Below, piece by piece: positions 23,624 to 34,716 of a stretch of DNA of 63,302 nt. The first letter of the stretch is position 1; each line of letters begins with the position of its first letter. Source of the stretch: Lingula anatina (lineage: Eukaryota > Brachiopoda > Lingulata > Lingulida > Lingulidae); NCBI RefSeq assembly GCF_001039355.2, contig NW_019775691.1:362650-425951 (forward strand). The letters run 5' to 3'. The translations under genes and the position numbers were made by a program. The notes below the pieces were generated by a model. It saw nothing but the letters and a program-made list of their open reading frames with translations, had not been told where the DNA came from and made no database searches.

Positions 23624-25069
23624 CTGTTACCATGCATTTTCTGATTTCAGTGAATGTTAATGAGCACTTCTACGTCCATTTTCAGCAAGACGAATCCAAA
23701 TCTCTGAGCAAACGCGAGATTTATTGGACCCCAGGTGTGGGTTTGTGACGTCACATCGAGGTAAAATCTCAGTCAAGGTAAGGAAACGGTTCATTTGTAT
23801 GATGCAGGTGCATATGCACGGAAATGACATAAAAAGAAAATTCAAAGTATGTACTCGAATGGTGTAGTAACAACTTGATATTGCGGACGATTTCTCACCG
23901 ATAATTTACATGTGATAAGTTTGCATGCATTGGCGCCATTATAATCGATTGATGTACGCATTCACAAATAAGTAACAATCATTGACATAAACAGCTAACT
24001 ACATCATTAAATAAGTAACACAATTACATATATAACTGCATAAATAAGCCACATAATGACGCATATAAATAAAGTACTTCATACATGTACATGTAACTAT
24101 TTGCTAGGTGTGATTAGAACGCTAAGTCTCTGCTCACAGGCAGATGTTAATATTAGTAATGCGCAAAATGCTTGACCGACCCGATGGCCTTGTGGTTAGA
24201 GTGTCCGCTTCCGGAGCGGGAGGACGTGGGTTCAAACCCGTACGGGGACATACCAGTCCTTTATAAACGGTACCTGCTGTCTCCCCGCTTGCCACTCAGC
24301 ACTTAGGGGTTGAAGCAGGGGCCTGGTCTGGCAGAGGAGAAATGTTTGTTAGTTTGTTAGCTCTGAGCGCCTAATATGGCAGCCGGGCTCCCCAGGGAGG
24401 TGAGAGCGACTACCTGTATAGTGTGCAACAGGACCAAAAATGACCAGGCTTCTCTGACTTAAAATGAAATTTGATTACCAAAAATAGTAAATAAATAAAT
24501 AAATAAAGTATATTTATATGTATAACGTCAACCTTCGGTTTGCAATATTCCAATAAAGATTATTATTACTTACTCTCTTCTCCATGCCAACGAAATGTTA
24601 ACTGCTCGACGTCCTGTGAATTTCCAGGAATCTATGGCCTAAGATAGTGATACCATTAACCCCGTCAACCCATTTCACCTGTGGCGCAGTTAGGCAGGTG
24701 TATAGTTGTAGATGAATCTTCTTCTAACATTTTGGTGGTGTGCATGCGCTTCAAGACATTCAACACAACCTCTCAATCATAAATAGAACAAGTACCAAAT
24801 GCGTCGAAGCACATGCTCATTTTTGCACCCCCCCCCCCATGGTCACTAACACTATAGTTTTTGTTACATGTAATGTGCTTTGTTTGTTTTAGGGCAAAGG
24901 ACTCATTGACACGTTTTGGTTAATGAACGAGAGGGCGCACGGCGCGTCTCCATTGCAGGACTTCAACTTGACCATTGCCAACCTGGATGGATATATCAAC
25001 GAATGTTTTGATGTGGATGACGATGTTGAACCTGACCTAGTTGGCGGCATGCCCACCCTTGATATATAA
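18992..25069 (+). CDS. NIT-domain transmembrane guanylate cyclase, seven exons
   Basis: The protein should make cGMP from GTP at the membrane in response to an extracellular input. Exons 18992-19968, 20169-20516, 20939-21064, 23054-23268, 23476-23574, 23686-23777 and 24893-25069 join in frame to 677 residues, with GT/AG junctions and matching phases. Order: short cytoplasmic N-terminus; membrane segment about 64-84; extracellular NIT (nitrate/nitrite-sensing-like) domain about 90-365 with [13 protein letters not shown] at 114-126; second membrane segment about 370-393; signalling helix ending [14 protein letters not shown]; class III cyclase domain. Asp459 and Asp503 bind metal, Glu499 and Cys571 specify guanine, and Asn578 and Arg582 stabilise the transition state. 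All are present, so a homodimer should be active. There is no kinase-homology or H-NOX domain. NIT cyclases of this layout are known in the annelid Platynereis, linked to nitric oxide signalling; the ligand here is unknown. The frame stays open upstream to an acceptor at 18943, so a longer N-terminus is possible. Confidence 0.92.
20169..20516 (+). CDS. NIT guanylate cyclase exon 2 (end of NIT, membrane segment 2, signalling helix)
   Basis: The exon is 348 bases between a TATTTAAG acceptor and a GTGAGT donor. It carries the second hydrophobic stretch, around [20 protein letters not shown], and a helical linker ending [16 protein letters not shown], typical just before the cyclase domain of membrane guanylate cyclases. 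Confidence 0.92.
20939..21064 (+). CDS. NIT guanylate cyclase exon 3 (first metal site)
   Basis: The exon is 126 bases after a TTGCAG acceptor, with a CAG|GTAAAC donor. It encodes [20 protein letters not shown], including metal-binding Asp459, and ends in the MLNALY helix. Confidence 0.95.
21866..22087 (+). repeat. 222-bp direct duplication, copy 1
   Basis: It begins TGAATGAATACACATTTCC and ends GTTTTTGTAAAATT. By eye it matches 22703-22924 throughout, at a constant offset of 837. Confidence 0.9.
22703..22924 (+). repeat. 222-bp direct duplication, copy 2
   Basis: Second copy of the segment at 21866-22087 in the same orientation. The lack of visible divergence implies a recent event, gene conversion or an assembly artefact. 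Confidence 0.9.
23054..23268 (+). CDS. NIT guanylate cyclase exon 4 (guanine-specificity Glu, second metal site)
   Basis: The exon is 215 bases after a TTTCAG acceptor, with a GTAAGA donor. It encodes [20 protein letters not shown], with Glu499 for guanine and Asp503 for metal. It ends at the RIGVNSG strand. Confidence 0.95.
23476..23574 (+). CDS. NIT guanylate cyclase exon 5 (guanine Cys and transition-state Arg)
   Basis: The exon is 99 bases with a TTCTAG acceptor and a GTAGCT donor. It encodes [20 protein letters not shown] and then SRMES, the most conserved block of metazoan guanylate cyclases. A CT microsatellite begins about 12 bases into the next intron. Confidence 0.95.
23587..23618. 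repeat. (CT)n microsatellite in cyclase intron 5
   Basis: About 15 CT units starting roughly 12 bases after the exon 5 donor. Confidence 0.95.
23686..23777 (+). CDS. NIT guanylate cyclase exon 6
   Basis: The exon is 92 bases with a TTTCAG acceptor and a GTAAGG donor. It encodes [14 protein letters not shown] and then RGKISVK, the usual late strands of the cyclase fold, ending in phase 0. Confidence 0.92.
24175..24507 (+). mobile_element. tRNA-derived SINE in cyclase intron 6
   Basis: The 5' part resembles a tRNA with an internal RNA polymerase III promoter: an A-box-like TGGTTAGAGTG near 24193 and a B box GGGTTCAAACCC at 24228-24239. A body of about 200 bases unrelated to tRNA follows, then a tail of (AAAT)n repeats at about 24490-24507. 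This is the standard layout of a tRNA-derived SINE. The tRNA part lacks a proper acceptor stem, so it is not a functional tRNA gene. Confidence 0.8.
24893..25069 (+). CDS. NIT guanylate cyclase exon 7 (C-terminus)
   Basis: The exon is 177 bases after a GTTTTAG acceptor. It encodes [13 protein letters not shown], the conserved end of the cyclase domain, then an acidic tail of about 45 residues ending TLDI before TAA at 25067-25069. Confidence 0.93.
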   Translation, partial: GKGLIDTFWLMNERAHGASPLQDFNLTIANLDGYINECFDVDDDVEPDLVGGMPTLDI

Positions 25070-26530
25070 AGGGGACATGCGCAGATATGTCTCGATGACG
25101 AACACGGTTTTAACATACTCAAACAGGGATTTGAATAATTTATCAATGGCAACTAGAGAGCCACGCTGTCATGTATAAAATCAACGAAACACACTCTATG
25201 GTGCTAAGCAAGACAAAAGATTACTTTGGCATTGATTGTAAAATTTGCTCGGAAACGCCATTGTCTGCACGTTACAAAAGAGAAATGATGGAAGGGGGGG
25301 GGGGGTCGAAATTTGTAACTCTTTTCGATACCATTTCAAGTTCTTAAAACTCAGATATATTGTTTTTGTTATTAGCTTTTACAATCGCAGTTTTATGTTT
25401 GGCTTACGACACCTGAACAGTTAGACACATACCTCGTGTTTTTGCATTTTGGGAGACTGCAATTTTAAGCAGGAATATATTTTGTTACAATGAATGTAAT
25501 GTGTCTTGATACATCAGTTTATTGTATAAAAATAGGAAATTTAAGAAAGACATACATCTCTCTTAAATGCCAAAGTAATTTATTTAGTATACAATATTAC
25601 CAATCACTGTTGTCCGTTATCGTCCCGTTCCCTTTATACACTCAGTGGCAGACGTGAGCATGGAAAGTTGCGGATGCTAAATGCACCAGTATTAATATAA
25701 TCAACACTGTCTTATTCTCGTGGTTAATCACTTTAATGCCCCTATTTCACACAGAATACGAACCACGATTATAAGTATAATCTTGGCTATTCTCGAAATT
25801 TCGAGGAATATTTCCTCAAGACCAGTGTATACAAAAACTCTGTCACCCCTTTACAGAATCGTGTACTAAAATGTACAAGGGAGCAATAACGATATCTTAG
25901 AATGGATTTTTTAAAGAAATTAACAAGATCTTTTTTGCATTCGGGAATTCTGGAGAAAAATTCGAATAGCTCATAACTTTTGCAAGAACCCTGGGATTAA
26001 TCGATTCCTGGCATATCGTGGATTTCGCAGTCGGTGTGGAATAGGGATATTAAACCGGTCGTCTATTTATTTATACACAAAACCATACTGTAACATTTAA
26101 TATTATAACAAAAGCGATTTTAGGTATTTTTGGAGGTCCATTTTGAAATTTAAGTATTACAATACCCCATTTTGTAAGTAAGGTATAATGTGTTGCCTTC
26201 TTTTTGGACATGATAATACCGTAAGGAAATGTCCAACAATTATTTGGATACAGAATATTCATAAAACTCAGTGTCTTTATTTGATTGGAACACGCACCAG
26301 GTAGCATTAAGGTTTGCAAGTAGGTTAGGAATTGTTGCAGTGTATTGCTTTTGTAGAAATACCATATCGTACAGCGAGAATTTTGTAACTGAGATGATGC
26401 CTCTTTTTTTTTTCTATTTTCAACACTAACAACTGGAACATAAAAGTTCCATACCAAGATTACAGACTGCAAACTTTTAAGATGTTCTGGATGGATGGAT
26501 TTAGTGAGGCTTTAAAGGAGGGGGGTAGCA
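25070..26530. other. Intergenic region downstream of the guanylate cyclase
   Basis: AT-rich, including the cyclase 3' UTR of unknown length, with no clear AATAAA close to the stop. A G12 run lies at about 25296-25307. The reverse-strand open frame at 26071-26472 has no recognisable features. Confidence 0.5.
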
Positions 26531-26532
26531 CA

Positions 26533-26840
26533 TTCGCACATGAGTGTTCCATATTTGCACATGCGTGTTCCACATTTGCACATGCGTGTTTCACATTTGC
26601 ACATGCGTGTTCCACATTTGCACATGCGTGTTTCACATTTGCACATGCGTTTTTCATGTTTGCACACGCGTATTTTATGTTTGCACATGAGTGTTTTCCA
26701 CATCTGGACATGCGTGTTTCGTTTTTGCATGTGTGTTTCATATTTGCACATGCGTGTTTCATATTTGGATGTGTGTTTTACATTTTTGCACATTCGTGTT
26801 TAATATTTGCACGTGTGATTCACATTTGCACACGTTAGAC
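26533..26840. repeat. Minisatellite, about 21-bp unit CATTTGCACATGCGTGTTTCA
   Basis: About 14 degenerate tandem copies; the middle copies are the most regular. Because the period is a multiple of three, several frames on both strands stay open (repeats such as MCKCETRMCKCGTR); these are not genes. A shortened version of the array recurs at 31261-31400. Confidence 0.9.
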
Positions 26841-28256
26841 TCCTGTGCAGCTCACATTTGTGCTTTTCCTCAGAGTCCTTATCAATTTTATTCCAACGCG
26901 TTTGTTTTGCTTAACGAGCTTTACTATAGCACTGCCAGAGCAGATGACCGTTAGTGCTAGGTATTGCTTTCATGGTGCTCAATAATTGTACGGTGTGTTG
27001 GTTAATTTGTGGGTTATGTGGTTAGCATGGGCGTTAGTGCTAAAAGATCTGCGGGAAGTGTTAGTAAACGCCTAATCCGTTTATGAGGCCTGATCTAACG
27101 ACATGATTTTAAAGGGACCAGTCGGATTGAATTGAATCTTAATATTATACTTCTTTATTTATAATGAACGTTTTCAGCCATACGTGAAGAGGATCTTCAG
27201 ATCAACAATTTCTATTGTTACCTTCATCAACAATGGTAAATATTCTATTTGTTGATTGCGGTAGTTTTCAAGCTTTTATTAAACTGTTTATTTTATTATT
27301 GTTGACACAGTGTGGGGCAGTTTACTGCAACAAAGAAATTCGCTTTGTTGCACCAATTAATTAAAACTTGTTATTTTCTATATACTTTAGGATTGGATGG
27401 TTCAATAGAGAAGTTTTCTTTTAGATATTTAGGTTTCATCATTTGTCCAAATTTTGTGAAAGTAAATGTTGTGAAAATTTCATCCACCACATTTTTCAAA
27501 GTGTTCCAAGTGAGAAGCTTTGCGCACAATTGAAGATTGAATTTGTTGCTTACACTGATGCTCATAAGTTAAGCAGAGCTTACTAATATAGAACCGAATG
27601 AACTTTGACTGAATTGAAGTACAGAAAATACACAACGCACCTAATGAAACTTTCATTTCTTCTACACAATGATCCTCGAAAAATATCAAATAGGTTGCTC
27701 GATCTTTGTGTTTTATTTGCTGATGGACCATCACTTAATGTTCCTCGGGTGTTTTTATATCTTTATATATTAGTAAAAGTATGCATGTGCTTATTGTGGG
27801 TTGAGATGCAGTTATTGGTTTTTTCCTGGATTTCCTTAAATTTACTCGTTCTGGCTTCAAAATTAAGGAGGCAGTCCATATTTTTAAAGATTTCTTGTTT
27901 CAGAAATTTTTCTGATTTTACAATTGAAAAAAAAATTCACTATTTCAATTTAAATTTTTAAAAAGAAGTAGTTTTCAACACGCAGAAATGATTCTCCTAA
28001 CATTAAAAAACAGCTGCTTTAGGAAGAACGATATGTTACACAAATAAAAACAGGAGACTGTAGTTAGACGAAACCTGGAATAAACTGATATAGAGCAATG
28101 TTTTTATTATTGTTGTTTTTTTTTTTCAATTCTGAACGGTGGATATAAAGACAAGAAGAAACATTTCGAACAAACCCAATACCATGAAACCAGAATATAT
28201 TTTTCTGGCACCAACCGTTAACACATTCCAGCAAGTTGTTTCCGGAATGATTCACC

Positions 28257-28317
28257 CTCTCTCTCTCTCTCTCTCTCTCCCTCTCTCTCTCTCTCTCACA
28301 CACACACAAACACACGC
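28257..28317. repeat. (CT)n(CA)n compound microsatellite, copy 1
   Basis: Allelic to 32829-32900, which is longer in both parts; such length polymorphism is expected between haplotypes. Confidence 0.93.
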
Positions 28318-29801
28318 TCGCACGCGTGCTCACACGCATCAAACTGTTTAAAGATGAAGTGATAATAGTTTGCAAGGAATAATTTTGCCATAAAACCGTG
28401 AACTGGCGGCTGCATGAACACATTTGGTGCTGCTTTTTGCTAAGACGATTCAATGCAATGCTTGCCCCAAACCATCAAAATGAGGACTCCCATTATTCTA
28501 AGACTCACTTTTGCCACTGGACAATATTATATTTGGAAACGTAATGTAATATAAAGTGTTAGTATCACGGGGAAGCAGACTAATACCTTTTGGTTTACAT
28601 GTGCCAGAATAGGTCTTTTTTCTGTTTGTTAAGAACAACCGGAGTATTATGTGTAACATATTAATTATTTTGTTGTCATACAACATGTAATACCGCTTTC
28701 TATGGATTAAATCTGTAACATAAATTTACTTTTACCACTTTTAATCCCGATGTCTCACACAGCCAGATCCCACCTAACACAATTTCCAGTGTGGCCGTAG
28801 CAATCACGGTAGCTCTGCAGAGTTCATCTAGATTGTGCTGATAATGAGGAATGATTCTGTATATGTTATGTAAGTGTTAGTTTCAATCAACAAATATCAC
28901 ACCTTTTTTCTACCAATTCTGATACAGTAATTATCAGGCTCTGATCCATGCCTTGCATCGCCTCTCTGAAGACGCTCGGAGTTCATCAAAATGGAGTTGA
29001 CAGGTTTTCATTTTGAGTCTGAGCTTCTTGAAAATTGATAATCTGAACATCTATTGTCCGTCATGTATTTTGTAGACATCTGAAATATATTCCACAGCAA
29101 TAAAGGTCGTTTGTTATGAAATACTTGTCAAATGGGAATGTTATGTTCAACTCAAGTCATAATGATTTTGAGGCTTGCAAATAGAATCGAATCAGTGTGT
29201 GTCAAAGTGGGACAGGCAATGTGAGGCACGCTTGGCCGTTACAAACCAAACGACAAATGTGAAAACTCTAATGTGCACCTAATAAAATAATAATAGCTTG
29301 AAAATATATGTTCCTATTATTCACTGCTTGATGATTGTGATAAGAAAACCGATATTACAGCCTACTAACCTATAAGGTGCCTACTGTGAGTGGAAATCTG
29401 TGACATTGTCTAAATGAAACACTAGGTTTACCTCCGGTATGTGCCAGTTCCTTAACTTTTGGATCTCCATCATGTTGCACGAATATCTGCAATCTGTAGA
29501 GAGTCCTTCACCGAGATCGTCTGCAAGGATCGGCAGTGCTGGGCAGAGAGTGATCGTTTCACAATCAATCCTCCGGGAGAACGATGGACCATCGTACAAC
29601 AAGCAAGCAATTGCACGACAAATATAGTAAATAGCACCAAATGACATAGAGAGAACTTTAATTAACATTTTGCCCTAATAATGACCTGAAGATGCGAGGA
29701 AGTATGATGGTGAAGCTGGTGATCCGCTAATTTGAAGACATTTTGTTGGATAAATAGCAGTTGGAGAGTAACAGTCAGGGTTGCCTTTCCCTCGTCTTTG
29801 C

Positions 29802-30009
29802 TAAAAAACCCTTTACACTAGATGGCGTCCTTTCTGCGTCCTTTGTGCAACCATGAAACTGGCATCGCTGTGGTCTCAGAAAGGAGGCACAAGCATCGCT
29901 TTGCTTGCAGAATGAGTGCTTAATGATCGGCACGTTAAGTATTATTTTATTTTATTTTACTCTCAAACTGGACGTAGAAAGGACGCCGTCCAGTGTAAAG
30001 GGGGTTTTA
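29802..30009. mobile_element. MITE, family with CCCTTTACACT...GGCGTCCTTTC ends (copy 1)
   Basis: The left end TAAAAAACCCTTTACACTAG mirrors the right end CCAGTGTAAAGGGGGTTTTA. A further inverted stretch, GGCGTCCTTTCTGCGTCC, sits inside. It is about 208 bases and non-coding, with a short AT-rich centre. The allelic copy is at 34389-34595. Confidence 0.8.
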
Positions 30010-31259
30010 GGCTAGATAACATATCTCACTCTCGAACCACAGGCTATTAACGACATTTTCCCAGATGTGACGATCCATCACTCTCGACGTTGTCACCCAT
30101 TGTCACCTGTGAAGTCTCAGTAGTCGATAAACAACATGCAATAATCTTTGAAGGACTCTGGACACTGGCACATATATAGATCAATCCCTCGCCTACTTGT
30201 TTTCTCTGCACCTACTAGGCTTCATTAGCACGCTCCTCTTCAACTTACTGTCTCAAATGAAGGGCACCACGTAGCAAGTCTATGCGTTAAAAGAAAGCCC
30301 ATCTACTGAACTATTTATATAATCAAACAATAAGGAATTGTCAAACTTTCCTTCATTTCCATGCGCCTCCTCATTATTTAACGATTGTGGGGTGTTAATT
30401 TTCATAGAAAAACATATAAAATGGACGTAAAGTGTACATGGATGGAGCATTACTAAGTAGACGAGATACAGACTGGAGTTATATCTCACGTAAAATAGAT
30501 ATATGATGGGAATATTTGATAATACAGTTTGCAAAAAAAGAAAAAAAAGGGCGATGAAAAATAAAGAAAACCTCACGTAGTTATCGTTTATGCCGGGGTA
30601 TATCACCTGGCGGAAAAATGTTACTTATCTCAAAGTTCGATGACTTCAACGGTTTTGAAGATATTGCAATAAAATTTGGTATATCTTAGGAAACTTATGT
30701 TTTAATAAATGTTGAAAATTTCACGACTCTACCTTTCTTAGTTTTGGCACTGTGAAAAAAAATGTTAAGTCAAAAAAAAAAAAAAAACGCCATGCCGGCC
30801 TATATGTCATCTGACAGGTGCCAGTGTCTGGCAGTTTCGGCATCTTGGCTTAAGATGTTTGGTATGTCAAAACTAAGAAAAGAAGATTCTTTAAATTGTG
30901 CCAGTTATTGAAAACATTATTTTCTCAAAATACCCCAAATTTAATGAGAACATCATCAGAACTGTTGAAGTAATTGGACATTGAAATAGGTAAAGTTTTT
31001 AACACAACCGGTATATTAAAAGCCATTTCCAAGAGGGTTTTTGCACCTTTCTGCAAAGTATGTATGGTGAAATAAAACATTTAATAACACCGACAGAAAA
31101 ATCTCTGAATTAATGATGTGTTGATTTCTTGTTCATTGAATCGCTGTTTCTCAGCACAAGATTCAAGGCGTTAATACGAGGTATCCGTTTGCCGATAAGG
31201 GGGCCATTTACAGAATAACTTCAACTGTCAGAGACTTTGTAATAAAACGCATGAATATT

Positions 31260-31260
31260 N
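31260..31260. other. Single-N contig junction
   Basis: One ambiguous base lies exactly at the end of duplication copy 1. The base at 7965 has the same character, also between duplicated ends. Confidence 0.9.
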
Positions 31261-32826
31261 TTCCACATTTGCACATGCGTGTTTCACATTTTTCCACATG
31301 CTTGTTTCATATTTGCACATGCGTGTTTCATATTTGGATGTGTGTTTTACATTTTTGCACATGCGTGTTTAATATTTGCACGTGTGATTCACATTTGCAC
31401 ACGTTAGACTCCTGTGCAGCTCACATTTGTGCTTTTCCTCAGAGTCCTTATCAATTTTATTCCAACGCGTTTGTTTTGCTTAACGAGCTTTACTAGCACT
31501 GCCAGAGCAGATGACTGTTAGTGCTAAGGCATTGCTTTCATAGTGCTCAATAATTGTACGGTGTGTTGGTTAATTTGTGGGTTATGTGGTTAGCATGGGC
31601 GTTAGTGCTAAAAGATCTGCGGGAAGTGTTAGTAAACGCCTAATCCGTTTATGAGGCCTGATCTAACGACATGATTTTAAAGGGACCAGTCGGATTGAAT
31701 TGAATCTTTTAAGATTAAAATATTATACTTCTTTATTCATAATGAACGTTTTCAGCCATACGTGAAGAGGATCTTCAGATCAACAATTTCTATTGTTACC
31801 TTCATCAACAATGGTAAATATTCTATTTGTTGATTGCGGTAGTTTTCAAGCTTTTATTAAACTGTTTAATTTATTATTGTTGACACAGTGTGGGGCAGTT
31901 TACTGCAACAAAGAAATTCGCTTTGTTGCACCAATTAATTAAAACTTGTTATTTTCTATATACTTTAGGATTGAATGGTTCAATAGAGAAGTTTTCTTTT
32001 AGATATTTAGGTTTCATCATTTGTCCAAATTTTGTGAAAGTAAATGTGAAAATTTCATCCACCACATTTTTCAAAGTGTTCCAAGTGAGAAGCATTGCGC
32101 ACGGTTGAAGATTGAATTTGTTGCTTACACTGATGCTCATAAGTTAAGCAGAGCTTACTAATATAGAACCGAATGAGCTTTGACTGAATTGAAGTTCAGG
32201 AAACACACATCGCACCTAATGGAACTTTCATTTCTTCTACATAATGATCCTCGAAAAATATCAAATAGGTTGCTCGATCTTTGTGTTTTATTTGCTGATG
32301 GACCATCACTTAATGTTCCTCGGGTCTAATTTTTGTGTTTTTATATCTTGATATATTAGTAAAAGTATGCATGTGCTTATTGTGGGTTGAGATGCAGTTA
32401 TTGGTTTTTTCCTGGATTTCCTTAAATTTACTCGTTCTGGCTTCAAAATTAAGGAGGCAGTCCATATTTTTAAAGATTTCTTGTTTCAGATTTTTCTGAT
32501 TTTACAATTGAAAAAAAATTCACTATTTCAATTTAAATTTTTAAAAAGAAGTAGTTTTCAACACGCAGAAATGATTTTCCTAACATTAAAAAACAGCTGC
32601 TTTAGGAAGAACTAAATAAAATAAAAACAGACTGTAGTTAGACAAAACCTGGAATAAACTGATATAGAGCAATGTTTTTATTATTGTTGTTTTTTTTTTC
32701 AATTCTCAAAGGTGGATATAAAGACAAGAAGAAACATTTCGAACAAACCCAATACCATGAAACCAGAATATATTTTTCTGGCACCAACCGTTAACACATT
32801 CCAGCAAGTTGTTTCAGGAATGATTC

Positions 32827-32828
<2 letters not shown>

Positions 32829-32900
<72 letters not shown>
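32829..32900. repeat. (CT)n(CA)n compound microsatellite, copy 2
   Basis: Longer allele of the array at 28257-28317. Confidence 0.93.
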
Positions 32901-34388
32901 GCTCGCATGCGTGCTCACACGCATCAAACTGTTTAAAGATGAAGTGATAATAGTTTGCAAGGAATAATTTTGCCATTCAACCGTGAACTGGCGGCTGCAT
33001 GAACACATTTGGTGCTGCTTTTTGCTAAGACGATTCAATGCAATGCTTGCCCCAAACCATCAAAATGAGGACTCCCATTATTCTAAGACTCACTTTTGCC
33101 ACTGGACAATATTATATTTGGAAACGTAATGTAATATAAAGCGTTGGTATCACGGGGAAGCAGTCCTAATACCTTTTGGTTTACATGTGCCAGAATAGGT
33201 CTTTTTTCTGTTTGTTAAGAACAACCGGAGTATTATGTGTAACATATTAATTATTTTGTTGTCATACAACATGTAATACCGCTTTCTATGGATTAAATCT
33301 GTAACATAAATTTACTTTTACCACTTTTAATCCCGATGTCTCACACAGCCAGATCCCACCCAACACAATTTCCAGTGTGGCCGTAGCAATCACGGTAGCT
33401 CTGCAGAGTTCATCTAGATTGTGCTGATAATGAGAAATGATTCTGTATTTGTTATGTAAGTGTTAGTTTCAATCAACAAATATCACACCTTTTTTCTACC
33501 AATTCTGATACAGTAATTATCAGGCTCTGATCCATGCCTTGCATCGCCTCTCTGAAGACGCTCGGAGTTCATCAAAATGGAGTTGACAGGTTTTCATTTT
33601 GAGTCTGAGCTTCTTGAAAATTGATAATCTGAACATCTATTGTCCGTCATGTATTTTGTAGACATCTGAAATATATTCCACAGCAATAAAGGTCGTTTGT
33701 TATGAAATACTTGTCAAATGGGAATGTTATGTTCAACTCAAGTCATAATGATTTTGAGGCTTGCAAATAGAATCGAATCAGTGTGTGTCAAAGTGGGACA
33801 GGTAATGTGAGGCACGCTTGGCCGTTACAAACCAAACGACAAATGTGAAAACTCTAATGTGCACCTAATAAAAATAATTATATCTTGAAAATATTTGTTC
33901 CTATTATTCACTGATTGATGATTGTGATAAGAAAACCGATATTACTGCCTGCTAACCTGCAAGGTGCCTAAAGTGAGTGCAAATCTGTGACATTGTCTAA
34001 ATGAAACACTAGGTTTACCTCCGGTATGTGCCAGTTCCTTAACTTTTGGATCTCTATCATGTTGCACGAATATCTGCAATCTGTAGAGAGTCCTTCACCG
34101 AGATCGTCTGCAAGGATCGGCAGTGCTGGGCAGAGAGTGATCGTTTCACAATCAATCCTCCGGGAGAACGATGGACCATCTCACAACAAGCAATCAATTG
34201 CACGACAAATATAGTAAATAGCACCAAATGACATAGAGAGAACTTTAATTAATCTTTTGCCCTAATAATGACCCGAAGATGCGAGAAAGTTTAATAGTGA
34301 AGCTGGTGATCAGCTAATTTGAAGATATTTTGTTGGATAAATAGCAGTTGGAGAGTAACAGTCAGGGTTGCCTTTCCCTCGTCTTTGC

Positions 34389-34595
34389 TAAAAACCCCTT
34401 TACACTAGACGGCGTCCTTTCTGCGTCCTTTGTGCAACCATGAAACTGGCATCGCTGTGGTCGCAGAAAGGAGGCACAAGCGTCGCTTTCTTGCAGAATG
34501 AGTGCTTAATGATCGGCACGTTAAGTATTATTTTATTTCATTTTACTCTCAAACTGGACGCAGAAAGGACGCCGTCCAGTGTAAAGGGGGTTTTA
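34389..34595. mobile_element. MITE, same family (allelic copy of 29802-30009)
   Basis: Same position relative to flanking sequence and same orientation as the element at 29802, so it was present before the two copies diverged. Confidence 0.8.
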
Positions 34596-34716
34596 GGCTA
34601 GATAACATATCTCACTCTCGAACCACAGGCTATTAACGACATTTTCCCAGATGTGACGATCTATCACTATCATCGTTGTCACCCATTATCACCTGTGAAG
34701 TCTCAATAGTCGATAA

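Larger units (their letters stand above)
26742..31259 (+). repeat. Large direct duplication, copy 1 (probable haplotype A)
   Basis: Non-coding sequence of about 4.5 kb that recurs at 31303-36067 with high identity, scattered substitutions and small indels. It starts inside the minisatellite and stops exactly at a single N at 31260. It holds a CT/CA microsatellite (28257-28317) and one MITE (29802-30009). The tandem placement with a minimal gap suggests an allelic contig end and not a genomic duplication. Confidence 0.9.

Noticed and set aside
24175-24249. tRNA gene
   Set aside because: A and B boxes are present, but the acceptor stem does not pair well and the unit continues into a SINE body with an AAAT tail.
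26533-26840. Regular short repeats that might suggest a CRISPR array
   Set aside because: Repeats are contiguous and degenerate with no unique spacers, and the DNA is eukaryotic; this is a minisatellite.
26460-26954. Several overlapping open frames with Cys/His/Met-rich repeats (such as MCKCETRMCK)
   Set aside because: They are translations of the 21-bp minisatellite, open in many frames at once, without start context or splice structure.
28064-28453. 129-codon open frame with Arg-Glu repeats, and its counterpart at 32814-33038
   Set aside because: The core is the CT/CA microsatellite; the frame differs in length between the two copies.
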